The position numbers were made by a program, and so were the translations under genes. From assembly GCF_023256195.1 (NCBI RefSeq), contig NZ_JAGDWX010000010.1, forward strand, positions 86,790 to 150,789: 64,000 nucleotides of DNA. Direction: 5' to 3'. The stretch is from Acidithiobacillus sp. (GTDB taxonomy: Bacteria > Pseudomonadota > Gammaproteobacteria > Acidithiobacillales > Acidithiobacillaceae). Numbering within the stretch: position 1 is the stretch's first letter; every line of letters starts with the position of its first letter. The notes beneath the pieces are model-generated. The model worked only from the letters and a program-made list of their open reading frames with translations, did not search any database and had not been told where the DNA came from. Below, in pieces: positions 42,296 to 50,270 of this stretch.

Positions 42296-44360
42296 CGAGG
42301 TAGGTGGCGCCAAGCGCAAAGTGCTCCGCCTCGGCCTGCGGGACATTGGTATCCACCAGGCGCTCCCAGGACTTCCCCTCACTGACTTCAGGCAAACGGA
42401 ACTCGACAGCTTGCTCCGCCGCGTTGAAGACCAGCAGGAGCGTATCGTCCTGGCCGCGCCGCACGATACCCGTAGCCTGGGCCCGCCCATCCAGGAGCAT
42501 GCCCAGACAACGGGCATTATCGTCTTGCCATTCCGACTCCGTCATCTCCTCGCCATTGGCGTTGATCCAGCTGACGTCCTTCACCTTCAGGGTCTCGTGA
42601 TAGCGCCCTAGCAGAAAACGGCCGTGGCGAAGCATGGGGTAGCGGCGGCGCAGTTCCAGCAGCCGCTGTACAAAGCGGATCTGGTCCTGTGCTGCGGCAT
42701 CGTGATCCCAGTGCAGCCAGCCTAGATCGTTATCCTGACAATAGACGTTATTATTGCCTTGGCGCGTAGCCCCAAACTCATCCCCCGCGCAGAGAAGCGG
42801 TACCCCCTGGGAAAAGCACAGACTCGCCAGGAAATTACGCATCTGCCGCTGGCGCAGGTCGACGATGTCCTGCTGATCGGTGGGACCCTCCGCGCCACAG
42901 TTCCAGGAACGGTTGTCGTCGGTACCGTCGCGATTGTCGTCCCCATTGGCCTCGTTGTGCTTATCGTTGTAGGCCGTCAGATCGTAGAGACTGAAGCCAT
43001 CGTGCACCGTCACGAAATTGACCGAAGCAAAGGGGCTGCGTCCCTGATGGTCGTAGATATCACCGGAGGCCGTCAGACGCCGGGCCAGTTCCGGCAGCTG
43101 GCCGGGATCGCCACGCCAGAAGGCGCGCAGCGTATCGCGGAACTTGCCGTTCCACTCGGCCCATCCCGGCGGGAAATTTCCAAGCTGATAACCGCCCGGG
43201 CCGCTATCCCAGGGCTCTGCCACCAGTTTCACCCGCGCCAGCGTCGGGTCTTGCCCGACCGCGACAAAAAAGCCATTGCGCTGGCTGAAGCCCTCGGGCT
43301 CACGCCCCAGAATGGTGGCCAGATCGAAACGGAAGCCATCCACGTGCATGACCTCGGCCCAGTAGCGCAAGGAATCCGTCACCATCTGCACCACTCGGGG
43401 ATGGCCGGTATCCAGAGTGTTCCCGGTACCGGTGTCGTTGATGTAGTAGCGTGCCTGATCGGGCAGGAGCTTGTAGTACACGGCATTATCGATACCACGG
43501 AAGGACAGGGTCGGACCCAGCTCACTGCCTTCGGCCGTGTGGTTGTAGACCACGTCGAGAATGATCTCGAGGCCACGTTCGTGCGCCGCCGCCACCAAGC
43601 GCTTGAACTCGTCGATACCGCCGTCGCTGAGATACTCCGGGTGAGGGGCAAAAAAGGCGATGCTGTTGTAGCCCCAGAAATTGCGCAGACCCTTGTCCAG
43701 CAGATACTGATCGTGCACAAAGGCGTGGATGGGCATGAGCTCGATGGCCGACACGCCAAGATCGCGGATGTAGTCGAGCAGATCCGCACAGGCGAGACCG
43801 GCGAAGGTCCCGCGCAGATCATCCGGAACCTTGGGATGACGCATGGTCATGCCGCGCACGTGGAGCTCGTAGAAGGTGGTCTCATTCCAGGGCTTTTGCA
43901 GACGCCGATCCTCGCCCCAGTCGTAGCGCTCGTCGATGACCCGGCATTTGGGCAGGAAGGGCGCACTGTCGCGTTCGTCGAAACTGAGGTCCTTGTCCTT
44001 GTGACCGATCTCATAACCGAACAAGGCCGGATCCCAGCGCAGCTCGCCGGACAGCTGCCGCGCATAGGGATCGATCAACAGCTTGTTGGGATTGAAGCGG
44101 TGACCCGCTTCGGGGGCATACGCACCGTGTACGCGGTAGCCATAGAGCTGACCGGGGGCGAGTCCCTCGATGTAGCCGTGCCAGATCTCGTTGCTGTACT
44201 CCGGGAGTGCAATACGGGCCAGCTCACGCTCACCATCGTCGTCGAAGAGGCAGAGCTCTACCTTGCTGGCATTTCTGGAGAAAAGGGCGAAATTGACGCC
44301 TTTGCCATCCCAATGTGCGCCGAGAGGAAAAGGTAAACCTTCCTGTATACGATATTCCAT
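42252..44360 (-). CDS. glgX: Glycogen debranching enzyme GlgX/TreX
   Basis: 702 aa. The ATG at 44360 (MEYRIQEGL) has AGGAG at good spacing, so it is preferred to the GTG two codons earlier. N-terminal carbohydrate-binding module (GVNFALFSRNAS), then a GH13 barrel: catalytic Asp in DGFRFDLATILG, Glu in LVAEPWDSGPGGYQLG, and FVTVHDGFSLYDL. Removes alpha-1,6 branches from limit-dextrinised glycogen. No other glycogen genes are adjacent. Confidence 0.95.
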   Translation of the reverse strand: MEYRIQEGLPFPLGAHWDGKGVNFALFSRNASKVELCLFDDDGERELARIALPEYSNEIWHGYIEGLAPGQLYGYRVHGAYAPEAGHRFNPNKLLIDPYARQLSGELRWDPALFGYEIGHKDKDLSFDERDSAPFLPKCRVIDERYDWGEDRRLQKPWNETTFYELHVRGMTMRHPKVPDDLRGTFAGLACADLLDYIRDLGVSAIELMPIHAFVHDQYLLDKGLRNFWGYNSIAFFAPHPEYLSDGGIDEFKRLVAAAHERGLEIILDVVYNHTAEGSELGPTLSFRGIDNAVYYKLLPDQARYYINDTGTGNTLDTGHPRVVQMVTDSLRYWAEVMHVDGFRFDLATILGREPEGFSQRNGFFVAVGQDPTLARVKLVAEPWDSGPGGYQLGNFPPGWAEWNGKFRDTLRAFWRGDPGQLPELARRLTASGDIYDHQGRSPFASVNFVTVHDGFSLYDLTAYNDKHNEANGDDNRDGTDDNRSWNCGAEGPTDQQDIVDLRQRQMRNFLASLCFSQGVPLLCAGDEFGATRQGNNNVYCQDNDLGWLHWDHDAAAQDQIRFVQRLLELRRRYPMLRHGRFLLGRYHETLKVKDVSWINANGEEMTESEWQDDNARCLGMLLDGRAQATGIVRRGQDDTLLLVFNAAEQAVEFRLPEVSEGKSWERLVDTNVPQAEAEHFALGATYLVTGRSLLLFVLHPQ

Positions 44361-44484
44361 GGTCACTCCTGCATCCAGAGGTGGGCAGACAGAGTATAGT
44401 CAGCCCTCGCTGCCACAGGATTTGCTCCAACACCCACGACGGGTTAGAGTCGGGTCCTCGCAACCACGGGGAACACGCTTTTCG

Positions 44485-45498
44485 GTGACCACTGCCACAG
44501 AAAATCCGCGTCCGCCGCTCCAGCGCCGAAAGCGCGTGCCATGGCAATTGATGGCGCAAGTCGCCTTCACCGTGGCGGTGCTCGCTTGGCTGTTTCAAAA
44601 GACCGACTGGCCCAACCTCCTGCAGCGCTTTCAAGAGATGGATCCCTGGTGGTTTGCCGCGGCGGCGGCGAGCTATGGCTGCAACATCAGCATCTCATCG
44701 GGCCGCTGGTGGATCATCCTGCGCGCGCTTTCCCGCCCCGCCCCCCTGCCCTGGCTGTGGCGGCTCAACTGGGTGGGCGCCTACTTCAATCAGGTGCTGC
44801 CGGGCTCCGTATCCGGAGACTTTCTGCGCGCCTGGTACACGCGCCATCAGGCGCACGGCATGCCCTTCGCCTTGGCTGCCGTCTTCAGCGACCGCTTCAT
44901 CGGGATGGGCGCCCTCGTGGGCATCGCCCTGACGGCCTTTCTTTTGGGAGGGCGCGATGTTGCCCTCCTGCCAGGCATGGACAAGACCATGGCCGTGGTT
45001 GTGCTCGGTTACCTGGTCATCGTGGTGCTGATCCTGACCCCGTGGCTCAACTTCCTGGCGACCCGGCTCGGCAAAATCGGCAACGCCCTGCACGACATCC
45101 GTCTGGGCATGGCGGCCCTCCTGCGTCACCCCCAGGCACTGGCTGCGACCATCGGTCTATCCCTGATTGTCCAGGGTTTTTCCATCCTCACCTTCTGGTG
45201 TCTGGCAAAGTCTCTGGGGCTCGCCCTAGACCCCGCCGCCGTGTGGCTGGTGTGGCCCCTAGTGAGTCTCTTTCTCGCCCTTCCCATCTCCTTTGCTGGT
45301 TGGGGCCTACGCGAGGGACTGGTCGTGCTCTATCTGGGTGCCCTGCACATCGGCCACGATGCCGCCCTCGCCCTATCCCTGCTCACCGGCGCGACCGTAC
45401 TGTTGATGAGCCTTCCGGGTGTGCTGCTCTGGTTCGGTATCGGTCGCCACCCACTGTCCCAGCTTCAAGCGATTGAAGCCGGCGAGAACCCCGGCTAA
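44485..45498 (+). CDS. LPG-synthase-TM/YbhN-like membrane protein
   Basis: About 337 aa from a GTG at 44485; no clear ribosome-binding site, and the ATG at 44551 is an alternative. Eight hydrophobic segments in the UPF0104 pattern: SSGRWWIILRALS, NWVGAYFNQVLPGSVSGDFLR, VFSDRFIGMGAL and ISFAGWGLREGLVVLYLG. Same superfamily as HpnL in this window but a clearly different subgroup. Likely involved in envelope lipid handling or flipping; substrate unknown. The stop lies 15 nt before tRNA-Thr. Confidence 0.8.
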   Translation: MTTATENPRPPLQRRKRVPWQLMAQVAFTVAVLAWLFQKTDWPNLLQRFQEMDPWWFAAAAASYGCNISISSGRWWIILRALSRPAPLPWLWRLNWVGAYFNQVLPGSVSGDFLRAWYTRHQAHGMPFALAAVFSDRFIGMGALVGIALTAFLLGGRDVALLPGMDKTMAVVVLGYLVIVVLILTPWLNFLATRLGKIGNALHDIRLGMAALLRHPQALAATIGLSLIVQGFSILTFWCLAKSLGLALDPAAVWLVWPLVSLFLALPISFAGWGLREGLVVLYLGALHIGHDAALALSLLTGATVLLMSLPGVLLWFGIGRHPLSQLQAIEAGENPG

Positions 45499-45513
45499 AC
45501 TCGGACCGAGCGC

Positions 45514-45589
45514 GCCGGCATAGCTCAGCAGGTAGAGCAACCGATTTGTAATCGGTAGGTCACGGGTTCGATTCCTGTTGCCGGCACCA
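45514..45589 (+). tRNA. tRNA-Thr(UGU)
   Basis: 76 nt including CCA. Acceptor GCCGGCA/TGCCGGC, anticodon arm ACCGA-TTTGTAA-TCGGT (anticodon TGT), T arm CGGG-TTCGATT-CCTG. Its 3' half is repeated in decayed form at the end of the window, so it looks like the integration site of the adjoining accessory region. Confidence 0.96.
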
Positions 45590-45591
45590 AG
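45556..45591 (+). repeat. Left copy of the 36-nt tRNA-Thr 3'-end repeat (attL-like)
   Basis: The last 34 nt of tRNA-Thr plus 2 nt. 33 of 36 positions match the copy at 63946-63981, in the same orientation about 18.4 kb away. Tyrosine integrases commonly target this part of tRNA genes. Confidence 0.7.
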
Positions 45592-45597
45592 TAAAAC

Positions 45598-45629
45598 AGG
45601 CACTTAGGAAGTTATCCTAGGTGCTTTTT
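45598..45629 (+). terminator. Rho-independent terminator after tRNA-Thr
   Basis: GCACTTAGGA and TCCTAGGTGC form a 10-bp stem (one wobble) with a 5-nt loop, followed directly by TTTTTC. Confidence 0.85.
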
Positions 45630-45665
45630 CATTTTGGTCAGAGTGTTATGGGTACATGACGCAAC

Positions 45666-45863
45666 ATGAGCGAACATGATGCAACTGTTAATCAGCGTCA
45701 TCCGTTGAAAAGCCGTGTGCGTCCGGGCTTGAACACAATCCAGAACGTCGATGGACGCCGTAGCATTCCGATAAAAAAAGAAAACGCTCTAGAGCAACCA
45801 CGAAGCAAGGTGTTCGATCGGATTGCTGATTTTGCCCGTAACCTGTTCAATTTTCAGTGCTGA
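45666..45863 (+). CDS. Possible small ORF beside tRNA-Thr
   Basis: 65 codons (MSEHDATVNQ...). No ribosome-binding site or family recognised; the composition is basic. It sits in the 320-bp gap between the tRNA terminator and the Crp/Fnr gene, exactly where an integrase gene would be expected, but no recombinase motif is seen. It may be a remnant or not coding. Confidence 0.22.
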   Translation: MSEHDATVNQRHPLKSRVRPGLNTIQNVDGRRSIPIKKENALEQPRSKVFDRIADFARNLFNFQC

Positions 45864-45951
45864 TTGATACCCGGTTACCCTGGATCACCAGATCTGTAAA
45901 GCGTTCCCAATGGATTGCATCCGACTGGTGCGGATACGCGCTGCGAGGACA

Positions 45952-46650
45952 TCAAGCACAGGCCCAGCTTTGGAGAGCAGCGAAATCGAGAATATGCAGA
46001 TCTCGACCGGTGATAGCGATGATCTGCGCTTCACGCAGGCGCCGTAGCACCCGAGACAGCGTTTCCGGGGTGATGCCGATACGGGCGGCAATAGCGGCCT
46101 TTTTGGCCGGCAGGGAGACCCATCCCTCTCCAGTCTCGGCCGTTTGTCCCAGTTCCAGCAGGTAGGCAGCAACGCGCGCATCCGCCGACTGCACGCTGCG
46201 CTGGCGCAACTCTTTCACCAGAAAATGCAGACGCATACTGAGTTGAGCGAGGATGCGGCGCATGAGTTGGGGATGGGCATCCAGGGTAGCCATCACGGGA
46301 GCAAACGGGATCCGCAACACGCGCACAGGCCCGCTGCACCGTGCCGTGACCGGATAGCGGCCACCCATGAAAGCCACGCCTTCGGCAAAGAGATCCCCCG
46401 CCTGCATGATCTCGACAATTTTTTCCTTACCCTCGGCATTGCTGCTGACGAGTTCCACCACTCCCGACTCGAGCCAGAAGAAATCCGCGGCAGCGCTCTG
46501 CTCGACAAAGAGGATGGCCCCATCTTCCCAGTCTTCCAGGTGTGTGGACGCCAGCAGTGCGTCGAGCAAAACGGGTGGCCAGGCGTTGAAGATCGGCTGT
46601 TGACGCAGCCGCTCGGTGACATCGGGGGACGCCATATAGGGGGATGCCAT
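45952..46650 (-). CDS. Crp/Fnr-family regulator (Dnr-like)
   Basis: About 232 aa from MASPYMASPD; an in-frame ATG five codons later is possible. An N-terminal cyclic-nucleotide-type beta-barrel (DGAILFVEQSAAADFFWLE, AGDLFAEGVAFMGG) is joined by a long dimer helix to a winged helix. The recognition helix ITPETLSRVLRRLRE carries the E-x-x-S-R set that in FNR reads TTGAT-N4-ATCAA. It lacks the N-terminal Fe-S cysteines of FNR, so it is more like Dnr-type or other ligand sensors. A matching box lies between it and the divergent globin gene. Confidence 0.87.
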   Translation of the reverse strand: MASPYMASPDVTERLRQQPIFNAWPPVLLDALLASTHLEDWEDGAILFVEQSAAADFFWLESGVVELVSSNAEGKEKIVEIMQAGDLFAEGVAFMGGRYPVTARCSGPVRVLRIPFAPVMATLDAHPQLMRRILAQLSMRLHFLVKELRQRSVQSADARVAAYLLELGQTAETGEGWVSLPAKKAAIAARIGITPETLSRVLRRLREAQIIAITGRDLHILDFAALQSWACA

Positions 46651-46719
46651 GTCGATTCCAACTGGGTCGCTTTGAGGAAGCCCGGGATTATTACCCCCCT
46701 CGGGATCCGATTCAACTTC

Positions 46720-46733
46720 TTGACACAGATCAA
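46720..46733 (+). promoter_or_regulatory. FNR/Dnr-type box upstream of the globin gene
   Basis: TTGACACAGATCAA matches the TTGAT-N4-ATCAA consensus at nine of ten half-site positions. It lies about 89 nt before the globin start and 70 nt before the divergent regulator start, so it could control both. The recognition helix of the adjacent regulator fits this site. Confidence 0.7.
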
Positions 46734-46821
46734 GGACGGGAGCGGGGCGGTGGCGCAAACTTCCCCCTGTCCATCGGCCAAGGCTTTGTGGACATTCCAG
46801 GCACTACCTCAGGAGAAACCC

Positions 46822-47286
46822 ATGACCATCGATATCAACCTGATCAAGAGCAGTGGCAAGGCCGTGCAAGATTTGGGCGTACAGGTCGCTCAGCATTTCT
46901 ACGACACCATGTTCAGCCACTATCCCGAAGTGCGCAAGATGTTTCCCGGAGACATGAGTGAGCAGCGGGTGCGCCTCTTCAATTCGGTCATCCTCATTGC
47001 CAGCAACATCGACAGCACCGAAATGCTGGTACCGTACCTGAAAGATTTGGGGGTGGGGCACATCCGTTACGACACCCGACCCGAGCACTATCCCATCGTC
47101 GGCAAGAGCCTGCTCCTGACCCTCAAGCACTTCCTGGGACCGGCATGGACACCCGCCATGGCAGAATCCTGGATAGAGGCTTACAACTTGGCCGCTACCG
47201 TCTGCATCCAGGCGGCTGCCGAGGCCATGGCCCCGGAGCGTTATGTGCCCCTCGTGCTGGACGACGTTCCTCCCGTAAACCAATGA
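46822..47286 (+). CDS. Single-domain bacterial haemoglobin
   Basis: 154 aa from MTIDINLIKS, with AGGAG about 6 nt upstream. Globin fold of the Vitreoscilla/flavohaemoglobin type: HFYDTMFSHYPEVRKMFP, then the proximal His region YDTRPEHYPIVGKSLLLTL, and a C-terminal helix WIEAYNLAATVCIQAA. It stops before the reductase domain of a flavohaemoglobin; a separate ferredoxin-reductase gene follows 56 nt downstream. Together they could work as a two-protein NO dioxygenase. Confidence 0.92.
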   Translation: MTIDINLIKSSGKAVQDLGVQVAQHFYDTMFSHYPEVRKMFPGDMSEQRVRLFNSVILIASNIDSTEMLVPYLKDLGVGHIRYDTRPEHYPIVGKSLLLTLKHFLGPAWTPAMAESWIEAYNLAATVCIQAAAEAMAPERYVPLVLDDVPPVNQ

Positions 47287-47342
47287 CCGAGGAGGCTGGG
47301 GCCAGTGCCGTGGCCTCGGCCGGATGTGATAAGGAGCTTCAC

Positions 47343-48329
47343 ATGCAACACGAGATCGTTCTGGAGCCATCCGGACAGCGACTGTGGGTGCGCGAAGATC
47401 AGACCATCGTCGCCGCTGCCCTGGAACAGGGGGTGGCCATCCACCACGGCTGCGGCAACGGGTCCTGTGGCGACTGCAAGGGTCAGATACTGTCCGGCGA
47501 AGGCATACAGCTCCCTTTCATGCCGCTGCTCCTGACGCCAGAGGAACGTGCTGCCAATCAGGCCATCCTCTGCAAGCTGCAGCCGCGCAGCGCCATGCGT
47601 ATCGCCGCTCAGGTGGATACCAGCGCCGATGCCTGGACTGCCACCGTGCTATCCCTCCATCCCTTGTCGGCCACCGTGATGGAACTCTGTCTACAATGCG
47701 ACCGCCCCTACCCCTTTCGGGCCGGTCAGTATGCCCGGATAGCCGTTCCCGGCGCAGCGGGACAGTGGCGCTCTTATTCCATGGCGAGCCTACCCGACGA
47801 AGCGCTCCTGCGGTTCCACATCCGTGCCGTGCCGGGTGGCGTCTTTTCAAGCTGGCTGTTTGAGCGTGCGCGGCCGGGGGACCAGCTCCAACTCGGTCCT
47901 GCTCAGGGCACATTCACCCTCCAGCAGGACGTCGAACGTCCCATGCTTCTGGTGGCCGCCGGAACCGGCCTGGCTCCCATCGAAGCCCTGATCCATGAAC
48001 GACTGCGCTTGCCTTGGACCGCACCCATGCATCTCTTTTTCGGCAGCCGACGAGCCGCGGATCTCTACCATTTGGACTACCTTCAGGAGCTAACCCGCAA
48101 CAGGCCCGAGTTGCATTTGGAGATCTGCTGCTCCGACCCCGCTGCCACCGGCCTCGGCGGGCCTCGACGACTCCTGCCCACCGTTGCCGACCATGGTCCC
48201 TGGTCCGATCACGAGGTCTATCTCTGCGGCAGCCCCGGCATGATCGAGGCGGCCGTGGACCTCCTTCTGTCCCATGGGCTGCCCCATGCTCGCATCCACT
48301 TCGACAGCTTCACCCCCAGTGCCGGCTGA
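47343..48329 (+). CDS. Ferredoxin-FAD/NAD reductase (2Fe-2S, CDP-6-deoxyglucose-reductase-like)
   Basis: 328 aa from MQHEIVLEPS. N-terminal plant-type 2Fe-2S domain with CGNGSCGDC near residues 37-45 and the fourth cysteine in LCKLQ near residue 78. Then an FAD domain (RSYSMAS near 141-147) and an NAD domain (LVAAGTGLAPIEAL near 202-215, VYLCGSPGMIEA near the end). Same domain set as the reductases of multicomponent oxygenases. Next to a lone globin, electron delivery to that globin is the simplest role. Confidence 0.9.
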   Translation: MQHEIVLEPSGQRLWVREDQTIVAAALEQGVAIHHGCGNGSCGDCKGQILSGEGIQLPFMPLLLTPEERAANQAILCKLQPRSAMRIAAQVDTSADAWTATVLSLHPLSATVMELCLQCDRPYPFRAGQYARIAVPGAAGQWRSYSMASLPDEALLRFHIRAVPGGVFSSWLFERARPGDQLQLGPAQGTFTLQQDVERPMLLVAAGTGLAPIEALIHERLRLPWTAPMHLFFGSRRAADLYHLDYLQELTRNRPELHLEICCSDPAATGLGGPRRLLPTVADHGPWSDHEVYLCGSPGMIEAAVDLLLSHGLPHARIHFDSFTPSAG

Positions 48330-48360
48330 GTGCTCTCCCAGCTCACCGGATTACCTTTGC

Positions 48361-48603
48361 TCAGCTGTCCAGCAATTGAAGGACTTGAGAGAGAGGCTGG
48401 ACGCCTACGGCTTTAAGGACACCGTCGATGACCACCGCAGGTACGGTTTTGATCCGCAAACGGCTGACTACTTCCCGTCCGACCTTATCGGCGACGTCGA
48501 GGATTTCCAGGTCCATGGGCCGTTTCTCGGCAGCTTCCTTCCAGACGATCTCTGCCTGGGGGCAGGTTGGGCACCATTTGGACACCAGCAGCTGTACTTT
48601 CAT
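48361..48603 (-). CDS. Small thioredoxin-fold protein (WCPTCP)
   Basis: 80 aa from MKVQLLVSKW. Thioredoxin-like fold with active site SKWCPTCPQA (residues 8-17) and the cis-Pro motif KTVPAVVIDG. Too short for a classical thioredoxin, closer to the small glutaredoxin-like thioredoxins. Opposite strand to its neighbours, sharing the 65-bp gap with the divergent hemerythrin gene. Could reduce disulfides or relay electrons to the hemerythrin or lipoyl protein; this is inference. Confidence 0.85.
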   Translation of the reverse strand: MKVQLLVSKWCPTCPQAEIVWKEAAEKRPMDLEILDVADKVGREVVSRLRIKTVPAVVIDGVLKAVGVQPLSQVLQLLDS

Positions 48604-48668
48604 CCGATGTGACCCCCCTTTTGAACACGTTCTGCAGGGTAATCTATATTGTTGGAGGAACATAATCC

Positions 48669-49160
48669 ATGAACCAGACAGGCCGTAAAAAGAGTGCCAC
48701 CGTGTCCCACGATATCGCTGAGATCTTACGACGAGATCACGAACGTCTCGATCGTATTTTGGAAAGCAGCGCCGACGCCGTGAGGGCTGGGCGTTGGGGA
48801 GACGCTGCCGAAATCTTCGAGAAATTCCGGCAAGGTATCGTGGAGGGGCATATGGCGGTGGAGGAGAGCCTGCTTTTTCCCGCTTTCGAGGCTTGGGAAG
48901 GCGATGAAGACCACGCCCTGACGGCCTTACTGCGTAAGGGGCATCGCGATCTGCAGGTATTCTTCAGTGAGATGGCCGAAGCAATAGCGGCCAAGGATGC
49001 CGAGGAGTTCGGCGACCTGCTCAGCACCGTCCAGACCATCCTCAAACAACACGATGCCAAGGAAGAGCAAGAGGTTTATCCCCATTTGGCCGCAGCCGTT
49101 CCCGATCACGGCGAGGCCGCAGCTTTGCGTATCCTCGCCGAACAGGAGCCACGCCCATGA
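48669..49160 (+). CDS. Hemerythrin HHE-domain protein
   Basis: 163 aa. Di-iron hemerythrin-like four-helix bundle: RRDHERLDRIL (first His), EGHMAVEESLLFPAFE (HxxxE), KGHRDLQVFF, and KQHDAKEEQEVYPHL (HxxxxE type). Its stop overlaps the LbpA-like start (ATGA). Proteins of this kind bind O2 or NO or act as oxygen and iron sensors. Next to the globin module, NO binding or protection of a labile cofactor is plausible. Confidence 0.88.
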   Translation: MNQTGRKKSATVSHDIAEILRRDHERLDRILESSADAVRAGRWGDAAEIFEKFRQGIVEGHMAVEESLLFPAFEAWEGDEDHALTALLRKGHRDLQVFFSEMAEAIAAKDAEEFGDLLSTVQTILKQHDAKEEQEVYPHLAAAVPDHGEAAALRILAEQEPRP

Positions 49161-49603
49161 GCGAATTTCGCGGCTGTGAACTACCAGAGGAACTCTTCTA
49201 CGATCTGGATTATGTATGGGTTCGACCCGAGGGTGAGGGAGTTTTTTCCATCGGCGTGACCGATCCCGCGCAAACCATGTCCGGACGCCTCCAAAAGGCG
49301 CGTATCAAGAAACTCAGCACGAGGATCGAGGCAGGCCGGCACGTCGCCACCTTGGAAAGCGGCAAATGGGCAGGTGGCGTGCCTGTGCCTTTCGCTGGCG
49401 TGGTGGTGGATCGTAACGAAGCAGTCATGAGTGATCCTCACCTCGTCAATATCGACCCCTACGGCGATGCCTGGATTGCCCGCATTCGAGCCGATGATCC
49501 GGAGCATGCCCTCGACAACCTACACACGGGACCCGAAGCCATCAAGGCCCTCCAAGCCTGGATCAAGCGCTACGATGTGCAGTGCATGCGTTGCTCCGAC
49601 TGA
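49157..49603 (+). CDS. LbpA-like lipoate-binding protein (GcvH family)
   Basis: 148 aa. GcvH-like hammerhead with the lipoylation Lys in LESGKWAGGVPVPF (near residue 72). The SGKW context and the opening EFRGCELPEELFYD resemble LbpA, the lipoyl carrier of the sulfur-oxidising heterodisulfide-reductase-like (sHdr) system, more than GcvH of glycine cleavage. No hdr genes and no glycine-cleavage genes are in the window. It is coupled to the hemerythrin gene and overlaps the DUF488 gene by 29 nt. The C-terminus carries a CMRC pair not expected in ordinary GcvH. Confidence 0.75.
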   Translation: MSEFRGCELPEELFYDLDYVWVRPEGEGVFSIGVTDPAQTMSGRLQKARIKKLSTRIEAGRHVATLESGKWAGGVPVPFAGVVVDRNEAVMSDPHLVNIDPYGDAWIARIRADDPEHALDNLHTGPEAIKALQAWIKRYDVQCMRCSD

Positions 49604-50147
49604 AGCGCCGAAAAAGCCGATATGGACCGTCGGGCACGGTAAACGGCCCCTGGCGGATTTCATCGCGACCCTGAAACCGGAAGGGATAGAGATGGTCGTC
49701 GATGTCCGAAAGATGCCGCGCTCGAGCCATAATCCGCAGTTCAATCGTGATGTTCTATCCACGGCGCTCGCGCTCCACGGCATCACGTATGCCCATTGGC
49801 CAACCCTGGGTGGATTGCGTAAGCAGTCACCGGATTCCATCAATGGGGCCTGGCGCAATTCGAGTTTTCGGGCATACGCCGATTACATGCAGACGTCCGC
49901 CTTCCAATCGGCACTCGAAATGCTCGAGGAAGTCGCCGGACAGAAATCTCTGGCCCTCATGTGCGCAGAAACCCTTCCATGGCGCTGTCATCGCGCGCTT
50001 ATTGCCGACGCCTTGGTGGCGCATGGAAAGATCGTCATTGATCTGCTGGCGATGGGACAGAAGTCCTATCATAAACTGCCAGCCTGGGCGAGGGTTCGGG
50101 AAAATGGTACGGTTTATTACCCCTCTGCGGGTAGCCAGGAGGCTTAG
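49575..50147 (+). CDS. DUF488-family protein
   Basis: 190 aa from MCSACVAPTE. DUF488 motifs: IWTVGHGKRPLADFI near the N-terminus, VVDVRKMPRSSHNPQFN near residues 42-58, and LALMCAETLPWRCHRALIA near 130-148, whose Cys-Arg-His is typical of the family. Members are often found with stress genes; biochemical function is not established. Overlaps the LbpA-like gene, forming a three-gene coupled set with the hemerythrin. Confidence 0.85.
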   Translation: MCSACVAPTEAPKKPIWTVGHGKRPLADFIATLKPEGIEMVVDVRKMPRSSHNPQFNRDVLSTALALHGITYAHWPTLGGLRKQSPDSINGAWRNSSFRAYADYMQTSAFQSALEMLEEVAGQKSLALMCAETLPWRCHRALIADALVAHGKIVIDLLAMGQKSYHKLPAWARVRENGTVYYPSAGSQEA

Positions 50148-50270
50148 TGAGTTGACGCGCCCGGTTTGTATTCGAACAGAATCGTCAGGATTCTGCAGGC
50201 TCTGGGTGAGTTCAGGCAGGGTTAGTTGCTCTCCAACGGGGAAATACTGCCCAAACCTGAGGGGATAGGC

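Noticed and set aside
45630..45951. Intact integrase gene beside tRNA-Thr
   Set aside because: No recombinase motifs in any frame; only a 65-codon uncertain ORF is present.
49157..49603. Glycine cleavage system H protein
   Set aside because: No gcvT or gcvP nearby, and the SGKW lipoylation context and N-terminus resemble LbpA more; kept as LbpA-like with moderate confidence.
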